Source: Parietichytrium sp. I65-24A
Lineage: Eukaryota; Sar; Bigyra; Thraustochytrida; Thraustochytriidae
DNA: 64,000 nucleotides
Assembly: GCA_012862575.1 (NCBI GenBank)
Contig: BLSF01000002.1
Span: 186,001 to 250,000, forward strand
Reading direction: 5' to 3'
A program made the translations under genes and the position numbers. Below are positions 47,128 through 57,486 of the stretch, piece after piece. Each line of letters begins with the position of its first letter. The first letter of the stretch is position 1. The notes below the pieces were generated by a model. That model was not told where the DNA came from and ran no database searches. It worked only from the letters and a program-made list of their open reading frames with translations.

Positions 47128-48053
47128 AGATGTGGACGCGGTGCTTTGTGCGGCTGGCTTCTCGGAGCGTCTGGACAGTCTGGACATTGATTAGGTGAAC
47201 CTCGTTCGTCAATCACTCTGCTCATGTTTATTGGAAACATTGTGAATGAAGTCGAGGTGCAGTCGGCTACCGGGCTGGCTGGTCTCGCAGGTCTCGGGAG
47301 GATGTAGTCCGTGAATCTCGTGGTTAAGTTGTTCACTTCTTCGAAAGATGGTGGAATGGAGTTCAAGTCAGTACGAACCGAACAAATGGATGGATGGGTC
47401 ACGCATGACTCTCACAGATGTGTACTCCACGGCGAGTCATGCCTTCCTTAGTGTTCTCTACACGATTCGGTAGTCCTGGCGAGGAAAATTAGCCAGCTCC
47501 CAGGCCCTGTGGGGAGCATCGTCAAATGAAGGACTTTGACCAGATATCTTACCGTTTTCTGTATGAATGACCATTACCTATCCATTTTCTTCAATCTACA
47601 GTGGGACAAGAACGTAAGCGCTATTAGCGCAGCGAGGTAGTAGTAGCGTGAACTTTTTGTTAGCTGTTATTTTAACAATAGGATTAGTACACCATAGTAC
47701 ACCTCTCGCATCCATCCTTCACCAAGTTGCACAGTTCGAGAGGGTCCTTGATGATCGCACATTCTTCTTAATTCTGAATTCTGATTAATGTGCTCGCCAA
47801 GGCGCTGCGCAGGCAGATAGCACTCGCTCCTCCGAAAGCTGGCATTGCCCTGATAAAATACTGTCTGCACATCAAACGACAAGTTATCAACTTGACAGTC
47901 TGTCAGTCAGGTTGTGGCGCGGAGTGTCTCGTTCACCGTTCGCCGTAGTAATCGTTTTACCCAATAACTGCGAAGCTAACGAAAGAGCGAGCTAAGGCCA
48001 GCTCAGCCTTTCTGGTAGCGGGCGGTACACACCGTGGGGTCACAGTGAGTACT

Positions 48054-48065
48054 GACTGTGAGTAC
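48054..48065. promoter_or_regulatory. GACTGTGAGTAC word
   Basis: Same 12-mer as 50038-50049 and reverse complement of 27537-27548; preceded ten bases earlier by the similar CACAGTGAGTAC. Function unknown. Confidence 0.4.
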
Positions 48066-48846
48066 ATTTCTCATGCTCCAAAAAGTTGAGAAAACTGAAG
48101 GCAAGATGGCACGAGCTTTGAGTGCCATGCGCCGCGTTGCCCACAGACTGACTGTGAAGCTGAAAGTGGTCACCACTTTATGGAAAGAAAGGGCCATGCG
48201 CTCGGTGTGCTTTGAGGTGTGGCTACTGCGCAAGCTCGCGGCGTCTTTTGAAAGCAAAATCCCTCGCCCAATTGCTGCTACCCTATTTCTACCACAAGTG
48301 CCAACAGCTGACTGGAGCTAACAGCGGGGTCCAAAGAAGAGAGAACCCAAACCCACCGAGAACCCGCCACCCAAACGATGGCAGGGTTTTTCAGTGCCGT
48401 CTAGAGCCCAGAGAATGTGACTCGGGTTTGACTGGTGCCGACTGGAGGTTGGACGAGGCGTGACTCCTCCTCTGTTCTCGAACGGAAATGCAGACGCGTA
48501 TTCTTCAAATGCTCTCGTGTGGACATCCAGGTGAGAATGGCAACAACGGAGACACTGGTCGTCATTGCTTGCGCGTATATATATCGCAGAGAACCTAATG
48601 TGCCTTGGCTCGAGTTGACAGTCCTTCGAGCGAAGACTGCCTCGCCGTGCGTATTGTTTCGTGGCTCGCACAGCTCGCTTCGAATCATAGCACCAAAAGT
48701 CTTCCAAGCAGTTCGATCTCACGAACACGCGCGCACAAGCTCAAAAGTCTCAGAGGAAGTAATATGACTTGAAAGTTCCTTCTTTGCAACTGGAATTTAT
48801 TATACGAAAATTACGCCAAGGCTCTTCAGCGAAAGTGCCCGCCCCA

Positions 48847-49065
48847 TTACGCGCTCACCTTGATCTTCTGCGAGTCACCCCACTTTTTCAGCTCGTCTTT
48901 AAGAGCCTTGGAGCTCAGCTTGTCTGAGTGCTTGACAGTGACAGTCTGGGAATCCATGTCAGCGGACACTTCCTTGACCCCTTCGACACTCTTCAGGTAC
49001 TTTGCGCACATCTCACCCGCGCCATGGCATGGAAGCTCGACGTTGAAGGTCGTGGAGGTGCCCAT
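48847..49065 (-). CDS. ATX1-like HMA-domain protein with altered metal site
   Basis: A 72-residue single HMA (heavy-metal-associated) domain, the size of yeast Atx1 (73). The fold pattern is complete: TTFNVELPC, AKYLKSVEGVKEVSADMDSQTVTV, ALKDELKKWG, KIKVSA. In copper chaperones the first loop is MxCxxC; here it reads LPCHGAGEMC, so the Met is Leu, the first Cys is kept and the second Cys is displaced to seven residues after the first. The protein may bind another metal or none, or use a longer loop. ATG at 49065 has Lys-free N-terminal MGTST; the frame above opens without ATG in that position. Atx1 passes Cu(I) to P-type ATPases in the secretory pathway. Confidence 0.8.
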   Translation of the reverse strand: MGTSTTFNVELPCHGAGEMCAKYLKSVEGVKEVSADMDSQTVTVKHSDKLSSKALKDELKKWGDSQKIKVSA

Positions 49066-49941
49066 GTTTGCTTCTTGTCGACGTTCGTGACCTTCGTACA
49101 GTTGAGTTGAGGGTTTGGATCTGCTGCAACTGTGCCTGCCTCCCTGGCCGTGTACAATCCTTATCGAAACCGCGCGGCACAAATATGGTTCTCTTTGCTA
49201 TTTTTTCTTCCATCTTCCAGTGTAAGCTAGTCAGCGGCAGTAAGCCTCACCGCACACACGTGATGAGGTAGGTGCCTATCTCGCAATTCCGATCCGGTGA
49301 TCGCCATCTCCCAGGCTCAGGCTCAGCCTTGCCATTGTTGCCACTGTGCCCCCCATTTGCGCTCATCAAGAGCTTCGGTGTCCAGTCACACTAGCAGTGC
49401 GACATGCATGCCAGGTCCAAAATATCGAGCTGGTCTTTTGGCGCTCTTTGATTGGTCGTTTGAGCCACGCAGCAGTGTGCGACGGCCACGTTCATTGGCG
49501 GTATGGCGCCAACCCAGCTCAAACCCTTCTTTCCATCTGCACGACCTTCAGCCCATGTCGGCCGCGCAGGCGTTTGCCATAGGGTGGGAAACTGCAAACG
49601 AACACACACTTTGGCGCGATCTCCAGGGAGATTCTTGTTCATTTCGTTTTTCCAACGCTAGGTCGCAGGCCTCCAAATGGAGCCCTCAAGCCGCGTCTAC
49701 AGGGACGAAAGGGCCTGCGAATTGTCGTGCGATGCCTGTCTCAAACTCGCAAGATGTGTCTCGCAGTTGCTATTCACTCTGCAGAACATTCTGCGTCGCT
49801 CTGTCGTTGAGGAAGTCATGAAGCATGGACTGGATCGGTGGACAATCCTCTTGAGACAGCTTAGAACATCTAAACTGACTGCAAAACGAATTGAACTATT
49901 TTCCAATGTCCGTCGAAAGCTTCGAGCACCTTTCTCCGAAC

Positions 49942-49993
49942 CTTGCAAATGCTTGCACATGCTTGCAATGCTTCCATTGCTTCTATTGCTTCC
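49942..49993. repeat. Degenerate ~10-bp array (ATGCTTGCA)
   Basis: About five decaying copies of ATGCTTGCA/ATTGCTTCC. Confidence 0.75.
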
Positions 49994-50037
49994 AAACAAA
50001 TGACACACAAGTGACGCAAATCCACACTTCATTGACT

Positions 50038-50049
50038 GACTGTGAGTAC
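50038..50049. promoter_or_regulatory. GACTGTGAGTAC word
   Basis: Third copy of the recurrent 12-mer, about 975 bp upstream of the ATX1-like ATG. Function unknown. Confidence 0.4.
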
Positions 50050-50694
50050 TTTACACTGCTCTACTACTAAGGGATGGTGAAGAATTCTCATGGTTGCCAG
50101 CGGCCCCAAGCTACGAGATGGCGGACCCCATGTCAAGGCGCGGACTCCGTCTTTGCCGCAGAGCCAGCGCGAGGATCGTTTTGCCCTGAAGCCTCGAGGG
50201 TAAAGTCTGTTCCGATGGGCTTGTCTGTTCGAGGATAAGATGAGGGCTGTAGTGGTTCTTGGCCTCACACTGCCAGTGACACCAAAATTTCATGACTCGA
50301 GATCGTCCAGGAACGAGAAAATGTCTAAATAGTTGAGCCGAACCTTGAGCCCAGGTCCCCCGCCTACCTCGCACAACGCAGTCCTCATTGAATCAACATG
50401 GGCTCATGACCTTCATTTGCGGCTGGACTTTGAATAGAGCTGACTTGTCGACCGCGAACAAGACAAGTAAATGCGCACTGCCGGCGTCAAAGCCACACGT
50501 ACTCGAAGGAAGTCACCGCAGTGTTCTTCCTCAATGCAAGACTGAATTCACCGCCGGTTCCATTTTCCCAAAGACTATCTCCAATGAAAACACAGGGAAT
50601 CGTCAACTGCAAAGAGTGAATAAGGTCAGCAAAGATACAAACGTCTGACGGACTTTGTTTTCTCAGAGCGGGCCCAGGCCACTGCATGGCACGA

Positions 50695-50722
50695 CATGGC
50701 ATGGCATGGCATGGCATGGCAT
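50695..50722. repeat. 5-bp array (ATGGC)
   Basis: Five perfect units. Confidence 0.95.
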
Positions 50723-51290
50723 CATTTTCGTTGTTCGCCGTGGCAGTTTTTACCATTCCGCTTTGCCAGCTCAAAATCGGAAGTTACCGTTCAGAACTGT
50801 ATTTGGAGGAGGAGGGACTTGCCGTCTGTCAGTCGAGAAGAGATTACCGGTACCAAAGTGATTCAAGCTCTGTCCAAAGTCCCCACAAACCATAACCTCG
50901 ACTCGGCAACATCAAACACGATGTCTATCTAACCTTGGGCGTCTCTATCCACACCGTCTCTGCTCTCAGGCTCGTTTTGATTGAATAAAACAAAACAGAA
51001 GAACAGGGTCAAGTCATGATGACATTTCCGCAACCTTCGTTGACAGCTAATGAAGCGACCCAGCAACCATCAGCAACCCACCAGTTAACGATTGACCTAT
51101 ACTTGCCAAAGGTGTGTAGTAACGCAAGCCCTAAAGCCTAATCGAATGCTTGGTGACAGTAAGACATACACTGTATAGACGTGAGTGTATCTTCCTACGG
51201 TGGGCTTACTTGGTGCATTACCTGCACGGTAAGCATCATCCATTCACTAATCGAGTGCCTTATGGTATCTCCAATCTTTCCCAAAGAAGT

Positions 51291-51468
51291 GCAAAAAGTG
51301 CAAGAAGCGCAAGAAGCGCAAGAAGAGCGAGTACGAGGAGAGCAGGAAGGAGAATCAGAGGTAGCAGGCCATCGTCTGATAGTATTCGAGTAAATGCGGG
51401 GAGTGTTGACCTGGGCCTGGGAGCTAAGAGCGTAGAGAGCGTAGAGAGGGTGGAGAGCGTAGAGAGCG
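51291..51468. repeat. Two 9-bp arrays: GCAAGAAGC (51291-51329) and AGCGTAGAG (51429-51468)
   Basis: About four units each; the second ends 10 bp before the ATG of the 722-residue protein. Confidence 0.9.
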
Positions 51469-51478
51469 ACGATCAAGA

Positions 51479-53647
51479 ATGGTGACCGCGAGCGAAAGGC
51501 ACGCTCTGCGGTCGCTGAACCGGTGGTTCATGGGCGTGGAGTTCGAGGGAGAAAGCATGGTTGAAGCCAAGAAAGCGTTTTGCGAGTACTACCGGCCGTT
51601 TGTGGAGAACGTTCTAGACGTGCCCGTGGAGCAGGTCGAGGAGGAGGAGCTGGAGGAGATTTGGGTGTGCGCAATATGCTCGAAAAGGGAGACTGCGTTC
51701 GAATACAGCTTTTTACCCGAAAATATTGTTTCGCAGGTTGTGAGGCTAGACCTGCCCTGCAAGCTCCATGAATGGGGAGTCGGTCGGCACATGGCACATT
51801 TAGAGTGTATGATGTCGGGGTACTTTGATAGCATCTGTCTTACTTCTGGTGTCACGCAGAGCGCTTCGTCAGTGACGCTCGCCGCCTCCTGCCTCTCCCG
51901 CGAGAAGATTGTGGAAAAATTTGATCTCCTCGAAAGCGACGATGGCACCGTAGCATTGACACCGATTCATTCAGGCTTATGCCCGTTTTGCGAAAGTATG
52001 GGCCTTGGTGATGAAGAAGTTGACCGTACGGAAGCGTTCTACTCCGCAATAGGGTTCAGGGCACAGGAATTCGCGGCGAGGCAGGCAATTGGTTTGGTTC
52101 GCTGTGGTTCCCAGTCGCCCTTTCCAGTCGGTGGTACTGTTGTGCTCCGCCCAGCTTTCGACAAGGCTCGCACTGCCCAACTGCTCGAGCTAGCTGTGCC
52201 TGGCACGCTGATAGACTTTGATGGATATCGCGCCATGGACTTGCACATTGTGGACGAGAGAAACGGGACAAAGCATCTCGAGAGACTTGCTTTCGATAGC
52301 AGCGGGTACGCAGTTGTTCCAGCAAGGTTTGTCGCTCGTCACGGCTTGGCACATTTTGTGAGGCACCCATCCTTGAGCATGGCAACCACACTGCTTGGAT
52401 GGCTCATGCTCGCGAGCGGCTCGAACGATAGCTTTACCGATTTCGGGATTCATGAATATCAGCAGTCGGGATATGATGGAGAAATTCCTGTTCAAAATGA
52501 GGTTGATGACGGCGAACCTGCACCCAGTCACTTTCTGCTTCCGCCACTACATCCAGAAAACCCCGACGACCAAAAGGTGATTGCCGTGTTTGAGGGAATC
52601 CAGGCGTACCTGGACAGTGTTAAAACCCGAATCGGATCGGATGAATCTTCAGTCGCCACAGATTCGACTTTCTTTTTCACTCCTCCGCTCGAAGTTGTAG
52701 AGCAAGCCGAAGAGCGCTTGAGAGAGTTCAAGGAAGGCTTCTTCAAGCCTGAAGGCATCAAGCCTATGGTTCCTTTGTCAAGCAAGATTTATAACATGAG
52801 CTGGTTGCCACTCGCGATTCCTACACATTGGCAGAAACTGAAGCCTTACTCGACGCCAGAAGATGTGGCTCAGTTTCAGCTGTTCCGCAACACAATTGAC
52901 AAGTACTTTGAAAACAAATTGAGAGTCATCGAAGCAGAGCTCACTCAGGCCGAGCCACGAGAATTCGTTGCGGACGGTTCTCGAGGAACGCCCTGCAACT
53001 TCTCGCTCAATTGTCTCGGAGCCATGTACCCGGTCATCAGAATGGCCGTCGGCCATGCCCCTAGCAGGAGCTTTAAAGATGGGAAACTCAAGGCGCTTCC
53101 AATTCCGGCCGAGACGTGCTTGAAATTTGGTTACAGCGAGGTGGCAGCAATTGGCGCTTGTTTAAAGCTCGGCCCGCTTGCTCTTGAAGTTCGACATGGG
53201 GAGGCGCAGTGCAGCAAGCACGTGATCCTTGATGGCAGCGACAGCTACATCCAGCACGACTATGAGCTGAGCGCTGAAGATGCCGACACGTATTCCGAGA
53301 TTTTGGCAGAATGCGAGGATATTGTTCAAGAGTCGTTCAGAAATAGCGGCCTCAATTTTGAGGAGGAGAATCAAGAGCTTGCGATGTACGAGTCGTTCGA
53401 ACTGTTCTGCAAGTGTGTGTTCGCAGAGCTGCAAAGGCGGTATAGTAATACGCTACCATCATTTCAGCCACCGAACTGCTCTGCATGTGGCGCGATCGTC
53501 CCCGTTTCTGCAGCATTATACACAGTCTCAATGATCGCCACGAGCCCGGACCTTTATTCGAGCGCTGATCCTTCGGGGTCATTTAAAATGCCTCCTCGCC
53601 CTAAACTCGGCCGGGACTATGACCCGGCCTCAACTTCGTCCACATAA
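51479..53647 (+). CDS. Hypothetical 722-residue protein with Cys/His cluster
   Basis: Not recognised. Near the N-terminus a cluster CAICSKRE ... LPCKLHEWGVGRHMAHLECM (about residues 63-110) has the CxxC...C/H...H...C spacing of a treble-clef zinc site. The middle holds an acidic helix (YLDSVKTRIGSDESS), an aromatic-rich block (YNMSWLPLAIPTHWQKLKPYS) and a compact domain-like stretch (DGSRGTPCNFSLNCLGAMYPV, LKFGYSEVAAIGACLKLGPLALEVRHGE). A second Cys pair PPNCSACG is near 665. The C-terminal ~40 residues look disordered. Codon use and composition match neighbours. No membrane segment or signal peptide. Starts at ATG directly after a 9-bp array. Confidence 0.7.
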   Translation: MVTASERHALRSLNRWFMGVEFEGESMVEAKKAFCEYYRPFVENVLDVPVEQVEEEELEEIWVCAICSKRETAFEYSFLPENIVSQVVRLDLPCKLHEWGVGRHMAHLECMMSGYFDSICLTSGVTQSASSVTLAASCLSREKIVEKFDLLESDDGTVALTPIHSGLCPFCESMGLGDEEVDRTEAFYSAIGFRAQEFAARQAIGLVRCGSQSPFPVGGTVVLRPAFDKARTAQLLELAVPGTLIDFDGYRAMDLHIVDERNGTKHLERLAFDSSGYAVVPARFVARHGLAHFVRHPSLSMATTLLGWLMLASGSNDSFTDFGIHEYQQSGYDGEIPVQNEVDDGEPAPSHFLLPPLHPENPDDQKVIAVFEGIQAYLDSVKTRIGSDESSVATDSTFFFTPPLEVVEQAEERLREFKEGFFKPEGIKPMVPLSSKIYNMSWLPLAIPTHWQKLKPYSTPEDVAQFQLFRNTIDKYFENKLRVIEAELTQAEPREFVADGSRGTPCNFSLNCLGAMYPVIRMAVGHAPSRSFKDGKLKALPIPAETCLKFGYSEVAAIGACLKLGPLALEVRHGEAQCSKHVILDGSDSYIQHDYELSAEDADTYSEILAECEDIVQESFRNSGLNFEEENQELAMYESFELFCKCVFAELQRRYSNTLPSFQPPNCSACGAIVPVSAALYTVSMIATSPDLYSSADPSGSFKMPPRPKLGRDYDPASTSST

Positions 53648-54191
53648 CACGGAGCTCAAACTAACAGCCAACTTTTGCTCCTTCATCTCCTTCATCACTC
53701 AAAAAGCAACCACTCGTCAATAACTCGATGTCGTCTCACTTTTAAACGAGACGGCGGGAGTATTCTTCAACGAAAACACAATGCATTGTATACAAATCCA
53801 AGACACTTGGGCGAGCGACTGCTGATTCCAAATGTCGGCCTTCGTTCCGGCCAATCCAATCAACCCCGTCCACGCGCATTCCACCCACCGATCCCATCTC
53901 TTTTGGTCTCGGCCAGAACTCATGGACTAGCCACAGCCAGCCAAAGCCCTCACTCACTCACTAATCCCCCGTCTACTCATGTCTCTACTCCATCCTTGCA
54001 GTCCTTGCAGCACCAAACGTGGCTTCGAAAATAATTCACTTTCCAAAAAGCCCAAAAAGGGACAGACCGAAAGTGAAAGAGCGAGGGTTCCTTTGCGTGC
54101 TTTGTGTGGTGCTGCGTCTCACCAAGGAAGCGCCGCATAGCCGCATAGCCGCATAGCCGCAGGTGCGAGAGCAGGCCAGCCGGCAAGAACC
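53648..54191. other. Intergenic region upstream of PNPase
   Basis: 544 bp tandem spacer; only an 8-bp array close to the PNPase ATG is notable. Confidence 0.6.
54132..54161. repeat. 8-bp tandem array (GCCGCATA) x3.75
   Basis: Perfect units ending 30 bp before the PNPase ATG. Confidence 0.95.
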
Positions 54192-57014
54192 ATGCTGCGC
54201 AGGCGGGTTCTCCTCGCGGGATCCGCTCGCCGGTCAGCCCACCTGCTGGATACCCGCTGGCCGCGCTGCGCGCCTTTCCACTCCACTCCCCGCGGCTCCG
54301 ACCGCGAGGACCCTGCCGCGTCCCAGTCGTCCCACGCGTCCCAGTCGTCCCAGGCGGCGCAGGTGGCCCGCGCGGAGGGCGGCGGCGTGCGGCTGGAGAG
54401 CGGGGAGGTGGCGCCTCTGGCGGATGGCGCGGTGGTGGTGCGGCGCGGGCGCAGCGCGGTGCTCGGGACGGCGTGCTCCGGCGCGGGCGCGGTGGCGGGT
54501 ATGAGCGTGGAGTTCCGCGCGAAGAGCGCTGCCGCGGGGCAGATCCCGCGGCACGCGCTGCGGCGCGAGCTGGGCCCGCGCGAGGCCGACATCGTGGCGG
54601 CGCGCATGGTGGACCGCGCCGTGCGCGGATTCTTCGGGAAAGGCGCACACGCGCAGGGGGCGAACAACATGACGCAGGTGGTGTGCACGACGCTGGCGTT
54701 CGACGAGGAGGACGCGGATGCGCAAGCCACAGCAGTGAACGCTGCGTCCGCGGCGCTGGCGGTGGCGGACGCGGTGGAGTGGAATGGTCCTGTGGGCTGT
54801 GTGCGCGTAGGCATGCGCGCAGCGGGAGATTCAGGGGTCGACGAGAGACGAAAGGCGGTGCTGATGGAGAGGGCAGTGGACAAGGAGGACTTGCTGCAGA
54901 GCGGGTGGGACTTTTCTGCGCTGGTCGTGGGAAACGGGGACGGGGTGGTGACGATGGACGTGACCGCCGCCACACCTGTGTCGGCGGGGGAGATTAAGGA
55001 GGCAGTAGCGAAGGCGATGCGCGAAATCGAGCCCATCGTGCAGGCGCAGAAGGAGCTGCAGGCGCAGGTTCGGTCAATGCGCGCCAAGAAGCAAACGAAA
55101 AAGGGCGACGCTAATCGTGACGAGTACGAAGCAGCTCTTCTTGCAAATACCGCTCTGATGAAGCAATTGTTTGAGCAAGCCAGGCGAGCTCTGAGTGAGT
55201 CTCCTTTGGAGGACTATAACGCTGCCGTCGAAGGCATCAAACCGGGCCTTGTGGACCAGCTTTTGCTCGCGGGCTCGCATCACGTCTCCGGAGAGGGCTC
55301 CGCGTTCGAGAAGGGCGAGAAGGACTCTGGGGAGCTCGAAACCCAACCCGTAGAGCTCACTGGCAGCCAAGATGAGATTGCTTTTGACGAAGAAGACGAC
55401 AACAAAGTGGATAGCGCCGAGAGACGAAAGTCTGCCTATAGAGTGGCAACTCTCGTTCTCCAAGATGCGGAACGCGATATTGTCCGCACCGGGCGGCGTA
55501 GGGATGGGCGCCGTCCAGAAAACATCCGCCCCATGAAGGTGGAATCCGGTATGTTTGGCCCGACTCACAGCAGCTGTATTCTTTCCATCGGTGCAACGAG
55601 CCTCCTCTCTACCGTGACGCTTGGGCGCTCCAAGGACGGCCTCCGGTCGACACCATACTGTGGGCAGCCTCGGGACCAGAGTTTTATGCTTCAGTATGAA
55701 CTGCCGCCGTACAGTATGGACGAGATCGGCCGCCTCGGTCTTTCAAGAAGAATGATTGGAGGTGCCGATTTCGCGGAAAGATCTGTGTTCCCGCTCGTGC
55801 CGAAACTCGACGAGTTTCCCTATGCCGTCCGCGTAACCAATGAAACACTAAGCTATGATGGGTCATCCTCCGTTGGGGCCGTCACGGCTTCTTCCGTAGC
55901 GCTGCTGAGCTGTGGGGTAGAGCTCAAAGAGCCTGTAGCCGGCGTATCGCTAGGCATGGTTGTTGACCCAAAGAGCGAGGAGAGTACCGTTTTGTTTGAT
56001 CTCACTGCGGACGAAGAGATGCTCTCCGATGTTGTCTTGAAAGCCTCCGGGACCTGGTCCGGCTTCACGGCGATGCAAGTCGGAGTAAAGGAAGGAACCG
56101 TGAGCTTGGATGCCATCTTCAAACTGATTGATGACAGCGCAAATGCAAAACTAACCACCTTGAACCAGGTTTCCAGCATTGGGGGTACGAGGCTGGGTGA
56201 ATTCCCGTCGCATGTGCCTCGAAATCACATTCTCAAGTTTCAAAAGGGCGAGGCTCGAAGACTTATCGGTGCTGGGGGCTCGATTGTCCGTACCTTGGAA
56301 CTCGAGTTGGACGTTGAGATTGATATTGATGCCGACAATGACGTCGTGCGCATCTATTCGAAGAACGGCCCTGCACTCGAGAACGCACTTGAAAAGATTC
56401 GATCCGTATTTTGGGAGCCTGCAGTTGGCGAAGTGTATCATGATTGTGAGGTCACAGAAGTGCAAAACTTTGGCGCAGTAGTGATGTTTTCAGAGCACCG
56501 CCGCGAAGGGTTTCTTCATATTAGCGAGTACGACATTTTGAGGCACGATTCGATGGCAAGCTTGGTGAAGGTAGGCGATCGTTTGCAGCTACAAGTTCTT
56601 CGAGTCGAGCCAACTGGCCGCGTAAAGATGTCAAGACGAGCTTTGGTGCTGCGCAATCCAGCTGCTCCAAAGGGACGCGGTCCAAGTGCTACTCGAGCCA
56701 AGATGAGTAGGCGCCCGAAAGAAGGCCTGGAGGAGCCAGCCGCGCCGATGGGTCGGTTGGACTCCCCGTCGCCACCAAAGTCGCAGCCAAGTCGAACCTC
56801 TGTGCGATCGAGTCTACCGCCGCCGCCACCGCCGCCACCACCACCCCTTGAGGAGGCCGATGGTTCGTTCGCTTCGACATCCGAGGATTCAGATTTGCTT
56901 CGAAAGATTTTGAGTTGGAAAAGGGAAGCCAAGACTGATTCCGATAAGCCTGTATCCGGGAAGGGCGAGAAGAGCAGCTCATCGTCAAGTCAGCCCAATG
57001 AGGAGAGTCGATGA
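54192..57014 (+). CDS. PNPT1: Organellar polyribonucleotide nucleotidyltransferase (PNPase) with altered catalytic Asp residues
   Basis: A 940-residue PNPase. PNPase phosphorolyses RNA 3' ends and polyadenylates in organelles and bacteria. The N-terminus (MLRRRVLLAGSARRSAHLL) is a likely mitochondrial presequence. In order: RNase PH core 1 (about 60-245; PREADIVAARMVDRAVRGFF), helical linker (250-340), RNase PH core 2 (430-665; GRRRDGRRPENIRPM, GSSSVGAVTAS), KH (about 690-735; GAGGSIVRTLEL) and S1 (743-815; GEVYHDCEVTEVQNFGAVV), then a Pro-rich tail. In core 2 the metal-binding DEDHLGDMDFK motif of E. coli reads DEEMLSDVVLK: Asp486 is Glu609, Asp492 is Val615, only Lys617 (Lys494) is kept. 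The RREIGHG motif reads RRMIGGA. Catalytic activity is therefore doubtful. Ends convergent with the transporter. Confidence 0.9.
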   Translation: MLRRRVLLAGSARRSAHLLDTRWPRCAPFHSTPRGSDREDPAASQSSHASQSSQAAQVARAEGGGVRLESGEVAPLADGAVVVRRGRSAVLGTACSGAGAVAGMSVEFRAKSAAAGQIPRHALRRELGPREADIVAARMVDRAVRGFFGKGAHAQGANNMTQVVCTTLAFDEEDADAQATAVNAASAALAVADAVEWNGPVGCVRVGMRAAGDSGVDERRKAVLMERAVDKEDLLQSGWDFSALVVGNGDGVVTMDVTAATPVSAGEIKEAVAKAMREIEPIVQAQKELQAQVRSMRAKKQTKKGDANRDEYEAALLANTALMKQLFEQARRALSESPLEDYNAAVEGIKPGLVDQLLLAGSHHVSGEGSAFEKGEKDSGELETQPVELTGSQDEIAFDEEDDNKVDSAERRKSAYRVATLVLQDAERDIVRTGRRRDGRRPENIRPMKVESGMFGPTHSSCILSIGATSLLSTVTLGRSKDGLRSTPYCGQPRDQSFMLQYELPPYSMDEIGRLGLSRRMIGGADFAERSVFPLVPKLDEFPYAVRVTNETLSYDGSSSVGAVTASSVALLSCGVELKEPVAGVSLGMVVDPKSEESTVLFDLTADEEMLSDVVLKASGTWSGFTAMQVGVKEGTVSLDAIFKLIDDSANAKLTTLNQVSSIGGTRLGEFPSHVPRNHILKFQKGEARRLIGAGGSIVRTLELELDVEIDIDADNDVVRIYSKNGPALENALEKIRSVFWEPAVGEVYHDCEVTEVQNFGAVVMFSEHRREGFLHISEYDILRHDSMASLVKVGDRLQLQVLRVEPTGRVKMSRRALVLRNPAAPKGRGPSATRAKMSRRPKEGLEEPAAPMGRLDSPSPPKSQPSRTSVRSSLPPPPPPPPPPLEEADGSFASTSEDSDLLRKILSWKREAKTDSDKPVSGKGEKSSSSSSQPNEESR

Positions 57015-57446
57015 GAGAGAAACTTCCTGAAGGGGCTAATCTTTTCTGTTTGACTATGAAGTATCATGAAATCTCGAATTGAACAGGAGCGAAACGTATT
57101 AGTTTGTGTGCTTTGGTTGATTGACAATGAACGATTTTAGAGTTTTGAAAAAAAAAATGAAAATCACAATCCTCTAGTAGGGTCGTACTTTTTGCTATGG
57201 ATCAGTTTAGTTTCTTCTGATCGATTCTTCGCTCTTCTGTTGTCAAGTGTTCTTTGCGCTCAAAAAGTAATTGCGTGCCAGCATTCCATACAGTTGTTCG
57301 GCTGTCTGGTCTGAAACCAGTTCTGAGAAATGCACACATACGCGCATGCAGACTGGAAATCGCATGCTTCAAAAGAGTACCGGTAAATATTCAGAGGCTT
57401 AAGCAGCCATTCAAAAGCAATCATCTAATGTGAATCAGATTTGGAC

Positions 57447-57477
<31 letters not shown>

Positions 57478-57486
57478 GTCGTCGTC
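57015..57486. other. Convergent intergenic region
   Basis: 472 bp, AT-rich, between PNPase and transporter stops; contains TACCGGTA (57378-57385) and an ATC trinucleotide array (57447-57483). Confidence 0.6.
57447..57483. repeat. ATC trinucleotide array
   Basis: Twelve ATC units ending three bases beyond the transporter stop codon, so it is 3'-UTR sequence. Confidence 0.95.

Larger units (their letters stand above)
45974..48846. other. Intergenic region, 2.9 kb
   Basis: No supported gene. Features: TCTTTG/TCTGTC array (46166-46214), GAAA and GA arrays (46282-46345), AGCTAGCT (46470-46477), GGTACCGGTACC (47116-47127), GACTGTGAGTAC (48054-48065). An 87-residue frame at 48058-48321 (KVVTTLWKERAMRSVCFEVWLL) has regular Trp/Arg spacing but no ATG-to-stop context or homologue I can name. 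Confidence 0.55.
49066..51478. other. Intergenic region, 2.4 kb (divergent)
   Basis: No supported gene. Contains a degenerate ATGCTTGCA array (49942-49993), GACTGTGAGTAC (50038-50049), an ATGGC array (50695-50722), TACCGGTA (50845-50852), and two 9-bp arrays before the next gene. A 108-residue frame at 49677-50003 is helical and Leu-rich but has no recognisable domain. Confidence 0.55.

Noticed and set aside
48058-48321. 87-residue frame with regular Trp/Arg spacing (Sfi1-like look)
   Set aside because: Too short and isolated to support a gene; no partner repeats in adjacent frames.
49677-50003. 108-residue Leu/Arg-rich frame
   Set aside because: Its end is made by the ATGCTTGCA array and no domain is recognisable.
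53977-55087. Two minus-strand frames of 320-330 residues, Pro/Arg/Ser-rich
   Set aside because: Antisense to the GC-rich PNPase 5' end; PNPase homology fixes the coding strand.
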